This document shows, piece by piece, positions 40,798 to 49,824 of a stretch of DNA of 64,000 nt. The translations under genes and the position numbers were made by a program. This DNA comes from JARRON01 sp037383845 (lineage in GTDB: Bacteria; Pseudomonadota; Gammaproteobacteria; Steroidobacterales; XN24): NCBI GenBank assembly GCA_037383845.1, contig JARRON010000005.1, forward strand, positions 1 through 64,000, given 5' to 3'. Numbering within the stretch: the stretch's first letter is position 1; every line of letters begins with the position of its first letter. The notes below the pieces were generated by a model. It saw nothing but the letters and a program-made list of their open reading frames with translations, ran no database searches and was not told the DNA's origin.

Positions 40798-42075
40798 ATG
40801 CGAATCGCCATCATCGGAACGGGCATCTCCGGACTGACCGCCGCCTGGAAGCTGTCCCCGGACCACGACCTGACCGTGTTCGAAGCCGCGCACTACGTGG
40901 GCGGACACACGAACACCATCGACGTGGAACACGAGGGCCGGACGTGGGCGGTGGACACGGGCTTTATCGTTTTCAACGACTGGACCTATCCCAACTTCAT
41001 TGCCCTGATGAACGAGCTCGGCGTGCCTTCCCAGCCCAGCGACATGAGCTTCTCCGTCAAGTGCGAGCGCACCGGGGTGGAGTACTGCGGCAGCTCGCTG
41101 GACCGTCTGTTCGCCCAGCGCCGGAACCTGCTCAGCCCGGGCTTTCTGCGGATGATCCGGGACATCCTGCGCTTCAACCGGGAGGCCCCCGCCCTGCTGG
41201 ACGGCGATGACGGAGCGCTTTCCCTGGGCGAGTACCTGGCCCGGGGCGGCTACTCCCGGCGCTTCATCGACCACTACATCATTCCCATGGGCGCGGCCAT
41301 CTGGTCGACGGACCCGGCCACCATGCAGTCTTTCCCGGCGCGGTATTTCGTGGAGTTCTTCTCGAATCACGGCATGCTGTCGGTGGACGACCGTCCCCAG
41401 TGGCGCGTGATCGCCGGCGGCAGCCGGTCCTACGTGGGACCCCTGACGGCGCCTTACGCCGACCGCATCCACCTGAACACGCCGGTGGTCCGCGTGCACC
41501 GGGACGACGCGGGCGTGCAGGTGGTGACGGCGGACGGCCACCGCGGCCGCTTCGACGGCGTGGTCTTCGCCTGTCACAGTGACCAGGCCCTGGGCATGCT
41601 CGCCGAGCCCACCGCGGCCGAGCGGGACATCCTGGGCTCGATCCCCTACCAGCCCAACCGGGCGGTGCTGCACACGGACGAGCGCCTTCTGCCCCGCCGC
41701 CGCAAGGCCTGGGCCGCCTGGAACTATCACGTTCCCCGCAACGCCAGGGAAAGCGTGGCGGTGACCTACAACATGAACATCCTGCAGACCCTGGACGCGT
41801 CGACCCAGTTCCTGGTCAGCCTGAACCCGACCCGCGAGATCGATCCGTCGAAGGTCATCCGGGAAATCGACTACGACCACCCGGTCTACACGCCCCGGGG
41901 CGTGGCCGCCCAGGCCCGCCGAGAGGAGATCAGCGGCGTCAACCGCACCGCCTTCTGCGGTGCTTACTGGAGCTACGGCTTCCACGAGGACGGCGTTAAA
42001 AGCGGCCTGGCCGCGGCGGAGGCCGTCCGGGCCTGGAGTGACGATGCACAGTTGTCTCTTCGAAGGGCGAGTTAG
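40798..42075 (+). CDS. FAD-dependent amine-oxidase-like oxidoreductase
   Basis: 425 residues. The FAD-binding N-terminus is MRIAIIGTGISGLTAAWKLS with GHTNTIDVEHEGRTWAVDTG, and VFNDWTYPNFIALMNELGV is characteristic of the subgroup found with DUF1365 and Cfa-like genes. The C-terminal INRT-type motif reads GVNRTAFCGAYWSYGFHEDG. ATG at 40798 is preceded by GGGAAG; a GTG at 40765 would overlap the previous stop and is an alternative. Probably oxidises or isomerises an acyl chain together with the methyltransferase; the substrate is unknown. Confidence 0.9.
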   Translation: MRIAIIGTGISGLTAAWKLSPDHDLTVFEAAHYVGGHTNTIDVEHEGRTWAVDTGFIVFNDWTYPNFIALMNELGVPSQPSDMSFSVKCERTGVEYCGSSLDRLFAQRRNLLSPGFLRMIRDILRFNREAPALLDGDDGALSLGEYLARGGYSRRFIDHYIIPMGAAIWSTDPATMQSFPARYFVEFFSNHGMLSVDDRPQWRVIAGGSRSYVGPLTAPYADRIHLNTPVVRVHRDDAGVQVVTADGHRGRFDGVVFACHSDQALGMLAEPTAAERDILGSIPYQPNRAVLHTDERLLPRRRKAWAAWNYHVPRNARESVAVTYNMNILQTLDASTQFLVSLNPTREIDPSKVIREIDYDHPVYTPRGVAAQARREEISGVNRTAFCGAYWSYGFHEDGVKSGLAAAEAVRAWSDDAQLSLRRAS

Positions 42076-42838
42076 GCACCGGCGGACCGGCAGCGGTCCC
42101 GACGGCGTCGCCAATGCCTTCGAGTACCGGCTGTTCATGGTCTACCTGGACCTGGCCGAGCTGGACCGGGTATTCGCCGGCCGGTGGCTGTGGTCGACGC
42201 GTCGCCCCGCGGCGGCCTGGCTGAAGCGCAGCGATCACTACGGGGATCCGGCCAGGCCCCTGGACGAGAGCATTCGTGACCTCGTGGCCGAGCGGACCGG
42301 CCAGCGCCCCACGGGCGCCATACGGCTGCTCACCCACCTGCGCTATTTCGGCCACTGCTTCAATCCGGTGAGCTTCTACTACTGCTTCGATGCCGAGGAC
42401 CGGCGGGTGGAAACCATCGTCGCGGAGGTGAACAACACGCCCTGGAAGGAGCAGCACTGCTACGTCCTCCCGCGGGACCAGGCACGGGTCAGGGGACCGG
42501 CCCAGGGCTTCGAACTGGACAAGGTGTTTCACGTCTCGCCCTTCCTGCCCATGGAGCAGCAGTACCAGTGGCGTTTCGTGGAGCCCGGGCGGCGCCTGGC
42601 GGTCCACATGCAGAACCTGGAGGACGGCGAGCTGCGCTTCGACGCCACGCTGTCCCTGGAGCGGCGGGAAATCACCGCCGCCGCCCTGGCCCGCGCCCTG
42701 GCGCTTTTTCCCCTGATGACGCTGAAGGTTGTCGGCCTTATCCACTGGCAGGCCCTCCGCCTGTGGCTCAAGGGAGCGACTTTCCACACCCACCCGGCCA
42801 AGCGGCGCGGGAACGACTCGACACTGGAGAGCACATGA
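42044..42838 (+). CDS. DUF1365 family protein
   Basis: 264 residues. The N-terminus HSCLFEGRVRHRRTG, the core FEYRLFMVYLDLAELDRVFA, then HLRYFGHCFNPVSFYYCFDA, VAEVNNTPWKEQHCYVL and KVFHVSPFLPMEQQYQWRF define DUF1365. ATG at 42044 follows GGAGTGACG and overlaps the oxidoreductase gene by 32 bases. It nearly always sits beside this FAD oxidoreductase and Cfa-like pair, so it is taken as a member of the same lipid-modifying pathway. Confidence 0.92.
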   Translation: MHSCLFEGRVRHRRTGSGPDGVANAFEYRLFMVYLDLAELDRVFAGRWLWSTRRPAAAWLKRSDHYGDPARPLDESIRDLVAERTGQRPTGAIRLLTHLRYFGHCFNPVSFYYCFDAEDRRVETIVAEVNNTPWKEQHCYVLPRDQARVRGPAQGFELDKVFHVSPFLPMEQQYQWRFVEPGRRLAVHMQNLEDGELRFDATLSLERREITAAALARALALFPLMTLKVVGLIHWQALRLWLKGATFHTHPAKRRGNDSTLEST

Positions 42839-44118
42839 GTACCAAAGCCCGACAGAGCATCGTCCCCAGCGCCCTGGCGTCGCGACCCGCCCCGCGGGCC
42901 ACGGCCCTGCAGCGGGCGGCGAAGAAGATGATGACGACCCGGCTCGCCGGGCTGACCCACGGGCGGCTGGAGGTGGTCGACGGCGATGAAGTGATGCGCT
43001 TCGGCGGCGACGGCCCCCGGCAGGACCTGGCCGCAAGGGTCCAGGTCCTGGATCCCCAGTTCTGGCCGGACGCCGTGTTCGGCGGCAGCACCGGCGCCGG
43101 CGAAGCCTATATCCACGGCCTTTGGCGCTGCGACGACCTCACGGCCCTGGTGCAGCTCTTCGTCGCCAACCGGGAGGTGCTGGAGGGCGTGGATGGCTCG
43201 GCCAGCCTCCTGCTGGAGGCGGGCCGCCGCGTCGGGCACTGGCTGAATCGCAACAGCCGGGCCGGCAGCCGCCGGAACATCGCGGCCCACTATGACCTGG
43301 GCAACGACCTTTTCCGGCTGTTCCTCGATCCGACCATGAATTACTCCTGCGGGATCTTCGAGTACGAGCAGGCCTCCATGGAGCAGGCCTCGGTGGCCAA
43401 GATGGACGCCCTGTGCCGGAAGCTGGACCTGAAGCCCTCCGATCACCTGGTGGAGATCGGCACGGGCTGGGGCGGGCTGGCCATCCACGCTGCCGCCAAC
43501 TACGGCTGCCGGGTCACCACGACCACCATCTCCCGGGAACAGCATGCCCTGGCCGCCGAGCGCGTACGCGCGGAGGGCCTGCAGGACCGGATCACCCTGC
43601 TGCTTGAAGACTACCGGGACCTGGACGGCCAGTACGACAAGCTCGTGTCGGTGGAAATGATCGAGGCCGTTGGCCATCACTACCTGGACGACTACTTCGC
43701 CAAGTGCGCATCCCTGCTGAAGCCGGGCGGCCTCATGGCGCTGCAGGCCATCACCATCACGGACCGCTACTACGCCGACGCCCTGAAGTCCGTGGATTTC
43801 ATCAAGCGTTTCGTTTTCCCGGGCGCCTTCATCCCGTCAGTCAGCGCCATGACCGACAGCATCGCCCGGAGCACGGACCTGCGCCTGTTCCACCTCCAGG
43901 ACATCGGACCCCACTACGCCACCACGCTGCGGAAATGGCGGGAGCAGTTCTTCGAGAACATCGACGCGGTGCGCAGCCTCGGCTACCCGGAGAGCTTCAT
44001 CCGGCTGTGGGAGTTCTACCTTTGCTACTGCGAAGGCGGCTTCGAGGAACGCCACATCGGCGACGTGCAGATGGTGCTCGCCCGGCCGGACAACCGGCGG
44101 CCGGTGCTGGGCTACTAG
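42835..44118 (+). CDS. Cyclopropane-fatty-acyl-phospholipid synthase-like SAM-dependent methyltransferase
   Basis: 427 residues. The C-terminal SAM domain has YDLGNDLFRLFLDPTMNYSC, VEIGTGWGGLAIHAAANYGC (motif I), TTISREQHALAAERV, VSVEMIEAVGHHYLDDYF and QAITITDRYY, all matching the Cfa family. The N-terminal domain (RLEVVDGDEVMRFGG ... GEAYIHGLWRCDDLTALVQL) also fits. It adds a carbon unit to unsaturated acyl chains of membrane lipids. ATG overlaps the DUF1365 stop. In related clusters such enzymes make cyclopropane, methylated or furan fatty acids; which product applies here cannot be read from sequence. Confidence 0.93.
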   Translation: MSTKARQSIVPSALASRPAPRATALQRAAKKMMTTRLAGLTHGRLEVVDGDEVMRFGGDGPRQDLAARVQVLDPQFWPDAVFGGSTGAGEAYIHGLWRCDDLTALVQLFVANREVLEGVDGSASLLLEAGRRVGHWLNRNSRAGSRRNIAAHYDLGNDLFRLFLDPTMNYSCGIFEYEQASMEQASVAKMDALCRKLDLKPSDHLVEIGTGWGGLAIHAAANYGCRVTTTTISREQHALAAERVRAEGLQDRITLLLEDYRDLDGQYDKLVSVEMIEAVGHHYLDDYFAKCASLLKPGGLMALQAITITDRYYADALKSVDFIKRFVFPGAFIPSVSAMTDSIARSTDLRLFHLQDIGPHYATTLRKWREQFFENIDAVRSLGYPESFIRLWEFYLCYCEGGFEERHIGDVQMVLARPDNRRPVLGY

Positions 44119-44131
44119 CCGCAGCGCCTCT

Positions 44132-44947
44132 TCAGGCCCGCAGCCGGGCCAGCTTCAGGGCGTAGCGGTAGACGCTTCGCTGCCAGAACCGGCTGGCCCG
44201 GTAGCGCATGGGCAGGCGGTCGCCGGGAAAGGCCGGCAGGGGAGCATCGGAAACCTCCCCCGCCCGGCGGCGCAGGCGGGGGTAAAGATCCCGTGACACC
44301 CACTGGTGAAGGGCGGCGTCGAGCTCGTTGATTTCCCGGAAGCGTCTCATCACCTCCGGATCGGCTTTCAGGGCCTGCCGCAGGTCCCGCCGGCGGAACA
44401 CATTCTCCGGCCGGTGACGGAGCACCAGCGGCCACGGGGACAGTGCCGACAGCACGCGCACCGACTCGGCGAACCGTTCCTGCACCCCGGCAAACAGGTA
44501 GGCCTCCTCCAGCAGCCGGCGGGCCTCTTCGAAATCCTCCTTGCCGGCGATCTTGCGGACCTGGAAGTTCCGGTTTTCCGAATCGGACAAATAGTCCTCC
44601 AGCTCCGGCGGATTGCGGCCCCTCCGCTGCTTGTCCTCGAAGTGGGACAGGGAGCGGGCGACCGGCTCCCGGAGAATGGTGTACGGCAGGACCCGGTCCG
44701 GCAGGCAGGTCGTCGGCGCGACGATCTCGTGGCCGGCGATGCTGCGGACCCACGGGGCCACGCGCAGCACGACCGCCAGGTCCCGGGCACCGAAGACGGC
44801 CCCCGGCCGCTGGTCCACGGTCCGCACCTCCAGGTGAGCCGGCCCGAAGGTGTTGCGAAGGATGGTCAGCAGCGAAGTGCCGGCGGTCTTCTGGATATGG
44901 ACGAAGGCCAGGATCGGCCGCGCCCCCTCCCCCGCCGAGTCCGGCAT
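44132..44947 (-). CDS. Sulfotransferase family protein
   Basis: 271 residues. The PAPS-binding 5' loop is in ILAFVHIQKTAGTSLLTILR and the 3'-phosphate loop in PYTILREPVARSLSHFED, both typical of membrane-type and heparan-sulfate-like sulfotransferases. The rest is Arg-rich and has no signal peptide. It converges on the Cfa-like gene and lies eight bases from uspE. The acceptor is unknown; sulfated lipid or polysaccharide is possible. Confidence 0.85.
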   Translation of the reverse strand: MPDSAGEGARPILAFVHIQKTAGTSLLTILRNTFGPAHLEVRTVDQRPGAVFGARDLAVVLRVAPWVRSIAGHEIVAPTTCLPDRVLPYTILREPVARSLSHFEDKQRRGRNPPELEDYLSDSENRNFQVRKIAGKEDFEEARRLLEEAYLFAGVQERFAESVRVLSALSPWPLVLRHRPENVFRRRDLRQALKADPEVMRRFREINELDAALHQWVSRDLYPRLRRRAGEVSDAPLPAFPGDRLPMRYRASRFWQRSVYRYALKLARLRA

Positions 44948-44954
44948 GCGGCGC

Positions 44955-45917
44955 TCAGGCCGGGACCGGAGTCCGGAACCCGGGCGGCTGGACCACCAGC
45001 AGATCGCAGGACACCCGATCCAGGAGGCGTTCCGCCGTCCCGCCGATGAAGACCTGCTCCAGGCGGCTCCGGGACACGGCGCCGGTCACGAGCACGTCGA
45101 TCTCCATGTCCTCCACCAGCCGGGGCAGCTCCTCCTCCGGGCGGCCCTCCGCCAGCCGGAGGCTGGCCGCAGGCAGGCTCCGGTCTTCCATGACCCGCAG
45201 CACGGCGGCCCGGCGCTGGTGGACCAGGTCCCCGGCGTAGTCTTCCGCCGACGAACCGAGGGCCTCGGGCATCATCGGGAAAGCGGCGGCGGACTCCAGG
45301 CTGGCCATGGACAGGTAGCAGTGGGCCACCCAGGCCTTCCCGCCCAGGGCCCCGGACAGCGCCTCGACCACGTCGAGGATTGCGCCGTCCAGCCGGGCGT
45401 GACGGTCGTCCACGTGGCTGGGATCCACGGCCGCGAGCCACCGGGGCGAGGACGGCCAGCTCCGGGCCTTGGCCAGCAGCAGCGGGACCGGACAGGTGCG
45501 GATGAGATGCCACTCCGTGGCCGTGAGTGCGGCCCGGTCCAGCCAGGCGTGATGATGGGTCGGGACCACCACCATGCCCGCGCCGCACTGAACGGCCTTG
45601 CGGACAATGGCCTCGTAGCGCGGGTTGCAGTAGATAACGTCGGTGCTGACATCGACACCGGCCTCCCGCAGCGGTCCGGCCTGTGCCTCCAGCTCCTCCC
45701 GCCGGCGGTGGACCAGGGCATCCCGGGCCTGCTGCAGCCGGTCCGTCACCCGGAAGTGACTGCCCTCCATGGCCTGGTCGAACTCGCAGGAAAACAGCTC
45801 CAGCCGGGCGCCTGTCGCCCCGGCCAGCCGCCGCCCCCGGTCCAGCGCGCTGCCCGCGGCGTCGCTGGCGTCCATGACCACCAGCACAGGACCGGGACTC
45901 CAGTCCTCGCCGGTCAT
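44955..45917 (-). CDS. uspE: Tandem universal stress protein, UspE-like
   Basis: 320 residues with two Usp domains. The first has VLVVMDASDAAGSALDRGRR and AVQCGAGMVVVPTHHHA; the second ends with EDMEIDVLVTGAVSRSRLEQ and FIGGTAERLLDRVSCDLLVV, whose GGTAERLL is a typical Usp nucleotide-loop sequence. E. coli uspE adjoins fnr, and here the ATG overlaps the fnr stop (ATGA). This suggests co-expression of stress and oxygen response. Confidence 0.9.
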   Translation of the reverse strand: MTGEDWSPGPVLVVMDASDAAGSALDRGRRLAGATGARLELFSCEFDQAMEGSHFRVTDRLQQARDALVHRRREELEAQAGPLREAGVDVSTDVIYCNPRYEAIVRKAVQCGAGMVVVPTHHHAWLDRAALTATEWHLIRTCPVPLLLAKARSWPSSPRWLAAVDPSHVDDRHARLDGAILDVVEALSGALGGKAWVAHCYLSMASLESAAAFPMMPEALGSSAEDYAGDLVHQRRAAVLRVMEDRSLPAASLRLAEGRPEEELPRLVEDMEIDVLVTGAVSRSRLEQVFIGGTAERLLDRVSCDLLVVQPPGFRTPVPA

Positions 45918-46687
45918 GTGCTCTGCGGGCGCCGGGCCCCGCCGGCGCCGTTGTCGATGTCGTAGGCGGTGCCCAGCCTCTCCAGGGTCTCCATGTCCAT
46001 GATCTCCACGTCGCGGCGCCGGACGGTCAGCAGGCCTTCCTCCTGGAAACGGGCGAACAGACGGCTCACGGTCTCCGTCGCAAGGCGAAGGTGGCTGGCG
46101 ATGTCCCGGCGGGGCATCGGCAGGGAAAGCCGGCGGGGAGACAGGCCGCGCCGCTCGGAGCGCCGGGACAGGTTGAGAAGGAAACCCGCCAGGCGCTCGT
46201 CGGCGCTGTGGTCCGTGGCCAGCTGGGCGCTGGCGGACAGCTCCCGGCTCATCAGGCGAAGGACCTGGGTCTGCAGCCCCGGCACCTCGTGGATCACCTC
46301 TTCGAGCCGGGAGAAGGGCAGGACGCAGACGCTGGTCGCCTGAAGCGCCACCGCGTTGCAGCGGTTCTTTCCAGGGTAGATCCCGTCCAGTCCGGCCAGC
46401 TCGCCCGGGATGTGGAACCCCAGCACGTGCTCCCGCCCCTGGCTGTCCACGTTGTAGGTCTTCAGGGCCCCGGTCTTGACCGCGTAGATGGCGTGGAAGG
46501 TGTCGCCTTCGCGGAAAAGGTGCTCTCCCGGCCGGATCGGGCCGCGGCTGTGGACCACGCTCTCGAGCCGCTCCATGTCGTCGGAGTCCAGGCCCAGCGG
46601 CAGACAGAGATCGCGCAGGGAGCAGGCCCGGCAGGACTTCCGGAGATGGGCGATGTCGACGACGTTGGAAGTGGGCTTGCTGGACAT
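45914..46687 (-). CDS. fnr: FNR/Anr-type oxygen-sensing transcription regulator
   Basis: 257 residues. The four [4Fe-4S] ligands are Cys19, Cys22, Cys28 (CRACSLRDLC) and Cys121 (TSVCVLPF), at the same spacing as Cys20/23/29/122 of E. coli FNR. A cyclic-nucleotide-like domain (PGEHLFREGDTFHAIYAVKT) and a Crp-type helix-turn-helix (MPRRDIASHLRLATETVSRL, FARFQEEGL) follow. The ATG at 46687 was chosen because the long upstream extension is unlike the family. It probably switches the cell between oxic and micro-oxic respiration and may act on ompW and the cbb3 operon nearby. Confidence 0.95.
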   Translation of the reverse strand: MSSKPTSNVVDIAHLRKSCRACSLRDLCLPLGLDSDDMERLESVVHSRGPIRPGEHLFREGDTFHAIYAVKTGALKTYNVDSQGREHVLGFHIPGELAGLDGIYPGKNRCNAVALQATSVCVLPFSRLEEVIHEVPGLQTQVLRLMSRELSASAQLATDHSADERLAGFLLNLSRRSERRGLSPRRLSLPMPRRDIASHLRLATETVSRLFARFQEEGLLTVRRRDVEIMDMETLERLGTAYDIDNGAGGARRPQST

Positions 46688-46867
46688 GGCCGGCTCAGAC
46701 TCGGCGGACGTGTTCCATTCTAAACGGTGGCCGACCGGCAACGCCCCTCGTGAGATTCCCTTATCTCCCTGATTCCGCACGTCCCGGCGCGGTCCGGCCC
46801 GCCGTCCTGCCCGCCGCCCTGCCCGCCGTGGCGGCAGCATCGCAGCACCGGTCGCCGGTAGAATCTT

Positions 46868-46880
46868 GTTGATTTTCAAC
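46868..46880. promoter_or_regulatory. Short palindrome GTTGATTTTCAAC upstream of ompW
   Basis: GTTGA-TTT-TCAAC is a perfect 5+3+5 inverted repeat 23 bases before the ompW start, in an AT-rich patch. It contains TTGAT but does not match the full FNR site (TTGAT-N4-ATCAA). Possible regulator site or mRNA hairpin. Confidence 0.35.
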
Positions 46881-46902
46881 GATAAACGCAAGGAGCACTT
46901 CG

Positions 46903-47604
46903 ATGCGGATTTGGTTTCCTGCGGCGGCGCTGACAGTCGCGATGGGGCTGGCCGGACCGGCTCAGGCCTGGGATGCCGGAGACTGGCTCGTCCGGGTCGG
47001 CGGCAGCAACGTCGATCCGAAAAGCGACAACGGCTCTTTCAACCTCACGGATCTGGATCCCATCAACTCCCGGCTCGGGATCGATGTGGACGACCAGTGG
47101 GGTGTGACCTTCAACTTCACCTATATGTACACCCGGAACTGGGGCATCGAGGTGCTGGCGGCACTGCCGTACGAACACGACGTCAAGGTCCAGGGACTGC
47201 CCGGAGCCGCGGCGACGGTCACCCACCTGCCGCCAACCATCAGCCTCCAGTATCACTTCCTGCCCGGCTCGGCATTCCAGCCGTACGTCGGCGCGGGCCT
47301 GAACCTCACCTGGTTCATGGACGACAGCAAGGAAGAGGGCCTGCGGGCCGCCGACCTGCTGCTGTCCGAGTACTACGGCACGGAGATCCGCACCAGCCTG
47401 GACGTGGACAGCACGTCCTTCGGATTCGCCGCCCAGGCGGGCTTCGACTACGTGCTGACCGACCAGTGGTTCGTGAACTTCGACGTGCGCTACATCGACA
47501 TCCAGACCGACGTCACCCTGAAGGCGAACGGGGACTCGGTCACCAAGACCGAGGTGGCGGTGGACCCGCTCGTGTACGGCGTCCATCTGGGATACAAGTT
47601 CTAG
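46903..47604 (+). CDS. ompW: OmpW family outer-membrane protein
   Basis: 233 residues: signal peptide cleaved after AQA (MRIWFPAAALTVAMGLAGPA-QA), then an eight-stranded barrel. WDAGDWLVRVGGSNVDPKSD, GVTFNFTYMYTRNWGIEVLA, LPPTISLQYHFLP and PYVGAGLNLTWFM are characteristic; it ends YGVHLGYKF with terminal Phe. AAGGAG lies seven bases before the ATG. OmpW forms a hydrophobic channel and in enterics is tied to oxygen and stress regulation; its position beside fnr agrees. Confidence 0.93.
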   Translation: MRIWFPAAALTVAMGLAGPAQAWDAGDWLVRVGGSNVDPKSDNGSFNLTDLDPINSRLGIDVDDQWGVTFNFTYMYTRNWGIEVLAALPYEHDVKVQGLPGAAATVTHLPPTISLQYHFLPGSAFQPYVGAGLNLTWFMDDSKEEGLRAADLLLSEYYGTEIRTSLDVDSTSFGFAAQAGFDYVLTDQWFVNFDVRYIDIQTDVTLKANGDSVTKTEVAVDPLVYGVHLGYKF

Positions 47605-47613
47605 GCATTCGCA

Positions 47614-47699
47614 CGGCGGCAGGAAGCCGCCGCAGGGAAGATGGCCCGCCGCCCAGGGTGGCGGGCAAGGCGCATCGAGCCGTGCCACCGCGCGGCTCG
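47614..47699 (+). terminator. Three tandem GC hairpins between ompW and ccoN
   Basis: Three 7-bp perfect stems follow each other: CGGCGGC/GCCGCCG (47614-47632), GCCCGCC/GGCGGGC (47644-47666) and CGAGCCG/CGGCTCG (47676-47699). None has a T-run. The first, nine bases after the ompW stop, probably ends or stabilises that transcript; the others may lie in the ccoN upstream region. No full FNR box is visible before ccoN. Confidence 0.45.
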
Positions 47700-47777
47700 G
47701 TTCGTCTGGGGCCCGGCCGGCAATTCTGCCGCGCGGGGGGACGGCGCGACGGCGCCCATGGCACCCGGTAAGAGACC

Positions 47778-49196
47778 ATGACGACAGCAAGCTCATATAA
47801 CGACAAGGTCGTCCGCCAGTTCACCATCATGACCGTCGTATGGGGCGTGGTGGGGATGCTGGTGGGCGTAATCATTGCCGCCCAGTTGCTCTGGCCGGCG
47901 CTGAATTTCGACGTGCCCTGGCTGACCTACAGCCGCCTGAGGCCGCTGCACACCAACGCCGTCATCTTCGCCTTCGGCGGCTCGGCGCTGTTCGCCACCT
48001 CCTATTACGTCGTCCAGCGAACCTGTCACGTCAGACTCTTCTCGGACGGCCTGGCGGCCTTCACGTTCTGGGGATGGCAGCTGATCATCGTGCTGGCGGC
48101 GATCACCCTCCCCCTCGGTCTCACCCAGGGCAAGGAATATGCGGAGCTGATCTGGCCCATCGACGTGCTGATCGCCGCGGTGTGGGTGGCCTACGCGGTG
48201 GTGTTCTTCGGCACCATCGCCCTGCGCCGGGTCAAGCATATCTACGTCGCGAACTGGTTCTACGGTGCGTTCATCCTGACCATCGCGATCCTGCATATCG
48301 TCAACAGCCTGGCGCTGCCCACGAGCGCACTGCACTCCTACCCGGTGTATTCCGGCGTGGTGGACGGCATGGTTCAGTGGTGGTACGGCCACAACGCGGT
48401 GGGCTTCTTTCTCACCGCCGGCTTCCTGGGGATGATGTACTACTTCGTGCCCAAGCAGGCGGGCCGGCCGGTCTATTCCTACCGGCTGTCGGTGGTGCAC
48501 TTCTGGGCCCTGATTTCGCTTTACATGTGGGCCGGTCCGCACCATCTGCACTACACCACGCTGCCGGACTGGGCGCAGACCCTGGGCATGGTGTTCTCGC
48601 TGATGCTGCTGGCGCCCTCCTGGGGCGGCATGATCAACGGCATCATGACCCTCTCCGGCGCGTGGCATAAGCTGCGCACCGACCCCATCCTCAAGTTCCT
48701 CATCGTGTCCCTGTCGTTCTACGGCATGTCCACCTTCGAGGGACCGATGATGTCCATCAAGACGGTCAACGCCCTGTCCCACTACACGGACTGGACCATC
48801 GGTCACGTCCACTCCGGCGCCCTGGGCTGGGTGGCGATGATCTCCATCGGCTCGGTGTACATGCTCGTGCCCAGGCTGTTCGGCCGTGAGGCCATGTACA
48901 GCATCCGGGCCATCGACCTGCACTTCTGGATCTCCACCATCGGCGTGGTGCTGTACATCGCCGCCATGTGGATGGCCGGCGTCATGCAGGGCCTGATGTG
49001 GCGCGCCGTGAACGACGACGGGACGCTGGTCTACACCTTCATCGAGAGCGTCGCCCGCACCTATCCGTTCTACGCCGTGCGGCTGCTGGGAGGCACGCTG
49101 TTCCTGGTCGGCATGCTGGTGATGTGCTGGAACGTGTGGCGGACCGTAAGCGGGGCCAGGCCCGCTGAGCAGCCCGTCGCGGCGCCGGCGCACTAA
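47778..49196 (+). CDS. ccoN: cbb3-type cytochrome c oxidase subunit I CcoN
   Basis: Catalytic heme-copper subunit of the high-affinity terminal oxidase. 472 residues with about 12 membrane helices. Low- and high-spin heme and CuB histidines are visible in RLRPLHTNAVIFAFGGSALF, WWYGHNAVGFFLTAGFLGMM, MWAGPHHLHYTTLPDWAQTL and HYTDWTIGHVHSGALGWVAM. It begins MTTASSYNDKVVRQFTIMTV. First gene of ccoNOQP; CcoO follows after 13 bases. Confidence 0.98.
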   Translation: MTTASSYNDKVVRQFTIMTVVWGVVGMLVGVIIAAQLLWPALNFDVPWLTYSRLRPLHTNAVIFAFGGSALFATSYYVVQRTCHVRLFSDGLAAFTFWGWQLIIVLAAITLPLGLTQGKEYAELIWPIDVLIAAVWVAYAVVFFGTIALRRVKHIYVANWFYGAFILTIAILHIVNSLALPTSALHSYPVYSGVVDGMVQWWYGHNAVGFFLTAGFLGMMYYFVPKQAGRPVYSYRLSVVHFWALISLYMWAGPHHLHYTTLPDWAQTLGMVFSLMLLAPSWGGMINGIMTLSGAWHKLRTDPILKFLIVSLSFYGMSTFEGPMMSIKTVNALSHYTDWTIGHVHSGALGWVAMISIGSVYMLVPRLFGREAMYSIRAIDLHFWISTIGVVLYIAAMWMAGVMQGLMWRAVNDDGTLVYTFIESVARTYPFYAVRLLGGTLFLVGMLVMCWNVWRTVSGARPAEQPVAAPAH

Positions 49197-49209
49197 GGGA
49201 GGACAGGCC

Positions 49210-49818
49210 ATGAAACACGAGACAGTTGAGAAGAGAATCGGCCTGATGGGCGTGCTGATCGCCATCGTCGTCAGCATCGGCGGCCTGGTCGAGATCGTTC
49301 CCCTGCTGTTCTCCAGCCAGGTCAACGACCCGGCGCCGGGAACCGAGCCGTACACCGCCCTGCAGCTGGCCGGGCGGGACATTTACATCCGGGAGGGCTG
49401 CTATGGCTGTCATTCCCAGATGATCCGGCCGTTCCGGGCCGAGACGGAACGCTACGGTCACTACTCCCTGGCCGGCGAATCCGTCTATGACCGCCCCTTC
49501 CAGTTCGGCTCCAAGCGCACGGGCCCGGACCTGGCCCGGGTGGGCGGCCGCTACAGCGACGAGTGGCACCGCCTGCACCTGATCAACCCCCGGAACCTTG
49601 TTCCGGAGTCCAACATGCCCGGCTATCCCTGGCTGGCCGAACGCGAAGTGAACGGGCGCGCCATCGCCGAGCGGATGATGGCGCTTAAAAAACTCGGCCA
49701 CCCCTACAGCGACGAGCAGATCGCCGCGGCGGAGGACGCGGTCAGCGACAAGACCGAGATGGACGCCGTGATCGCCTACCTCCAGGGCCTGGGCACCGGT
49801 CTGCAGGCGTCGAGGTAG
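49210..49818 (+). CDS. ccoO: cbb3-type cytochrome c oxidase monoheme subunit CcoO
   Basis: 202 residues. One N-terminal membrane helix (IGLMGVLIAIVVSIGGLVEI) anchors a periplasmic cytochrome c domain with heme motif GCYGCHSQMIRPF, the conserved RYGHYSLAGESVYDRPFQFG and distal Met in ESNMPGYPWL. It relays electrons from CcoP to CcoN. GGGAGGACAGGCC precedes the ATG. Confidence 0.97.
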   Translation: MKHETVEKRIGLMGVLIAIVVSIGGLVEIVPLLFSSQVNDPAPGTEPYTALQLAGRDIYIREGCYGCHSQMIRPFRAETERYGHYSLAGESVYDRPFQFGSKRTGPDLARVGGRYSDEWHRLHLINPRNLVPESNMPGYPWLAEREVNGRAIAERMMALKKLGHPYSDEQIAAAEDAVSDKTEMDAVIAYLQGLGTGLQASR

Positions 49819-49824
49819 CCGCAA

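Noticed and set aside
46870..46883. FNR box before ompW
   Set aside because: Only the TTGAT half matches; the second half is AACGA instead of ATCAA. Kept only as an unspecified palindrome.
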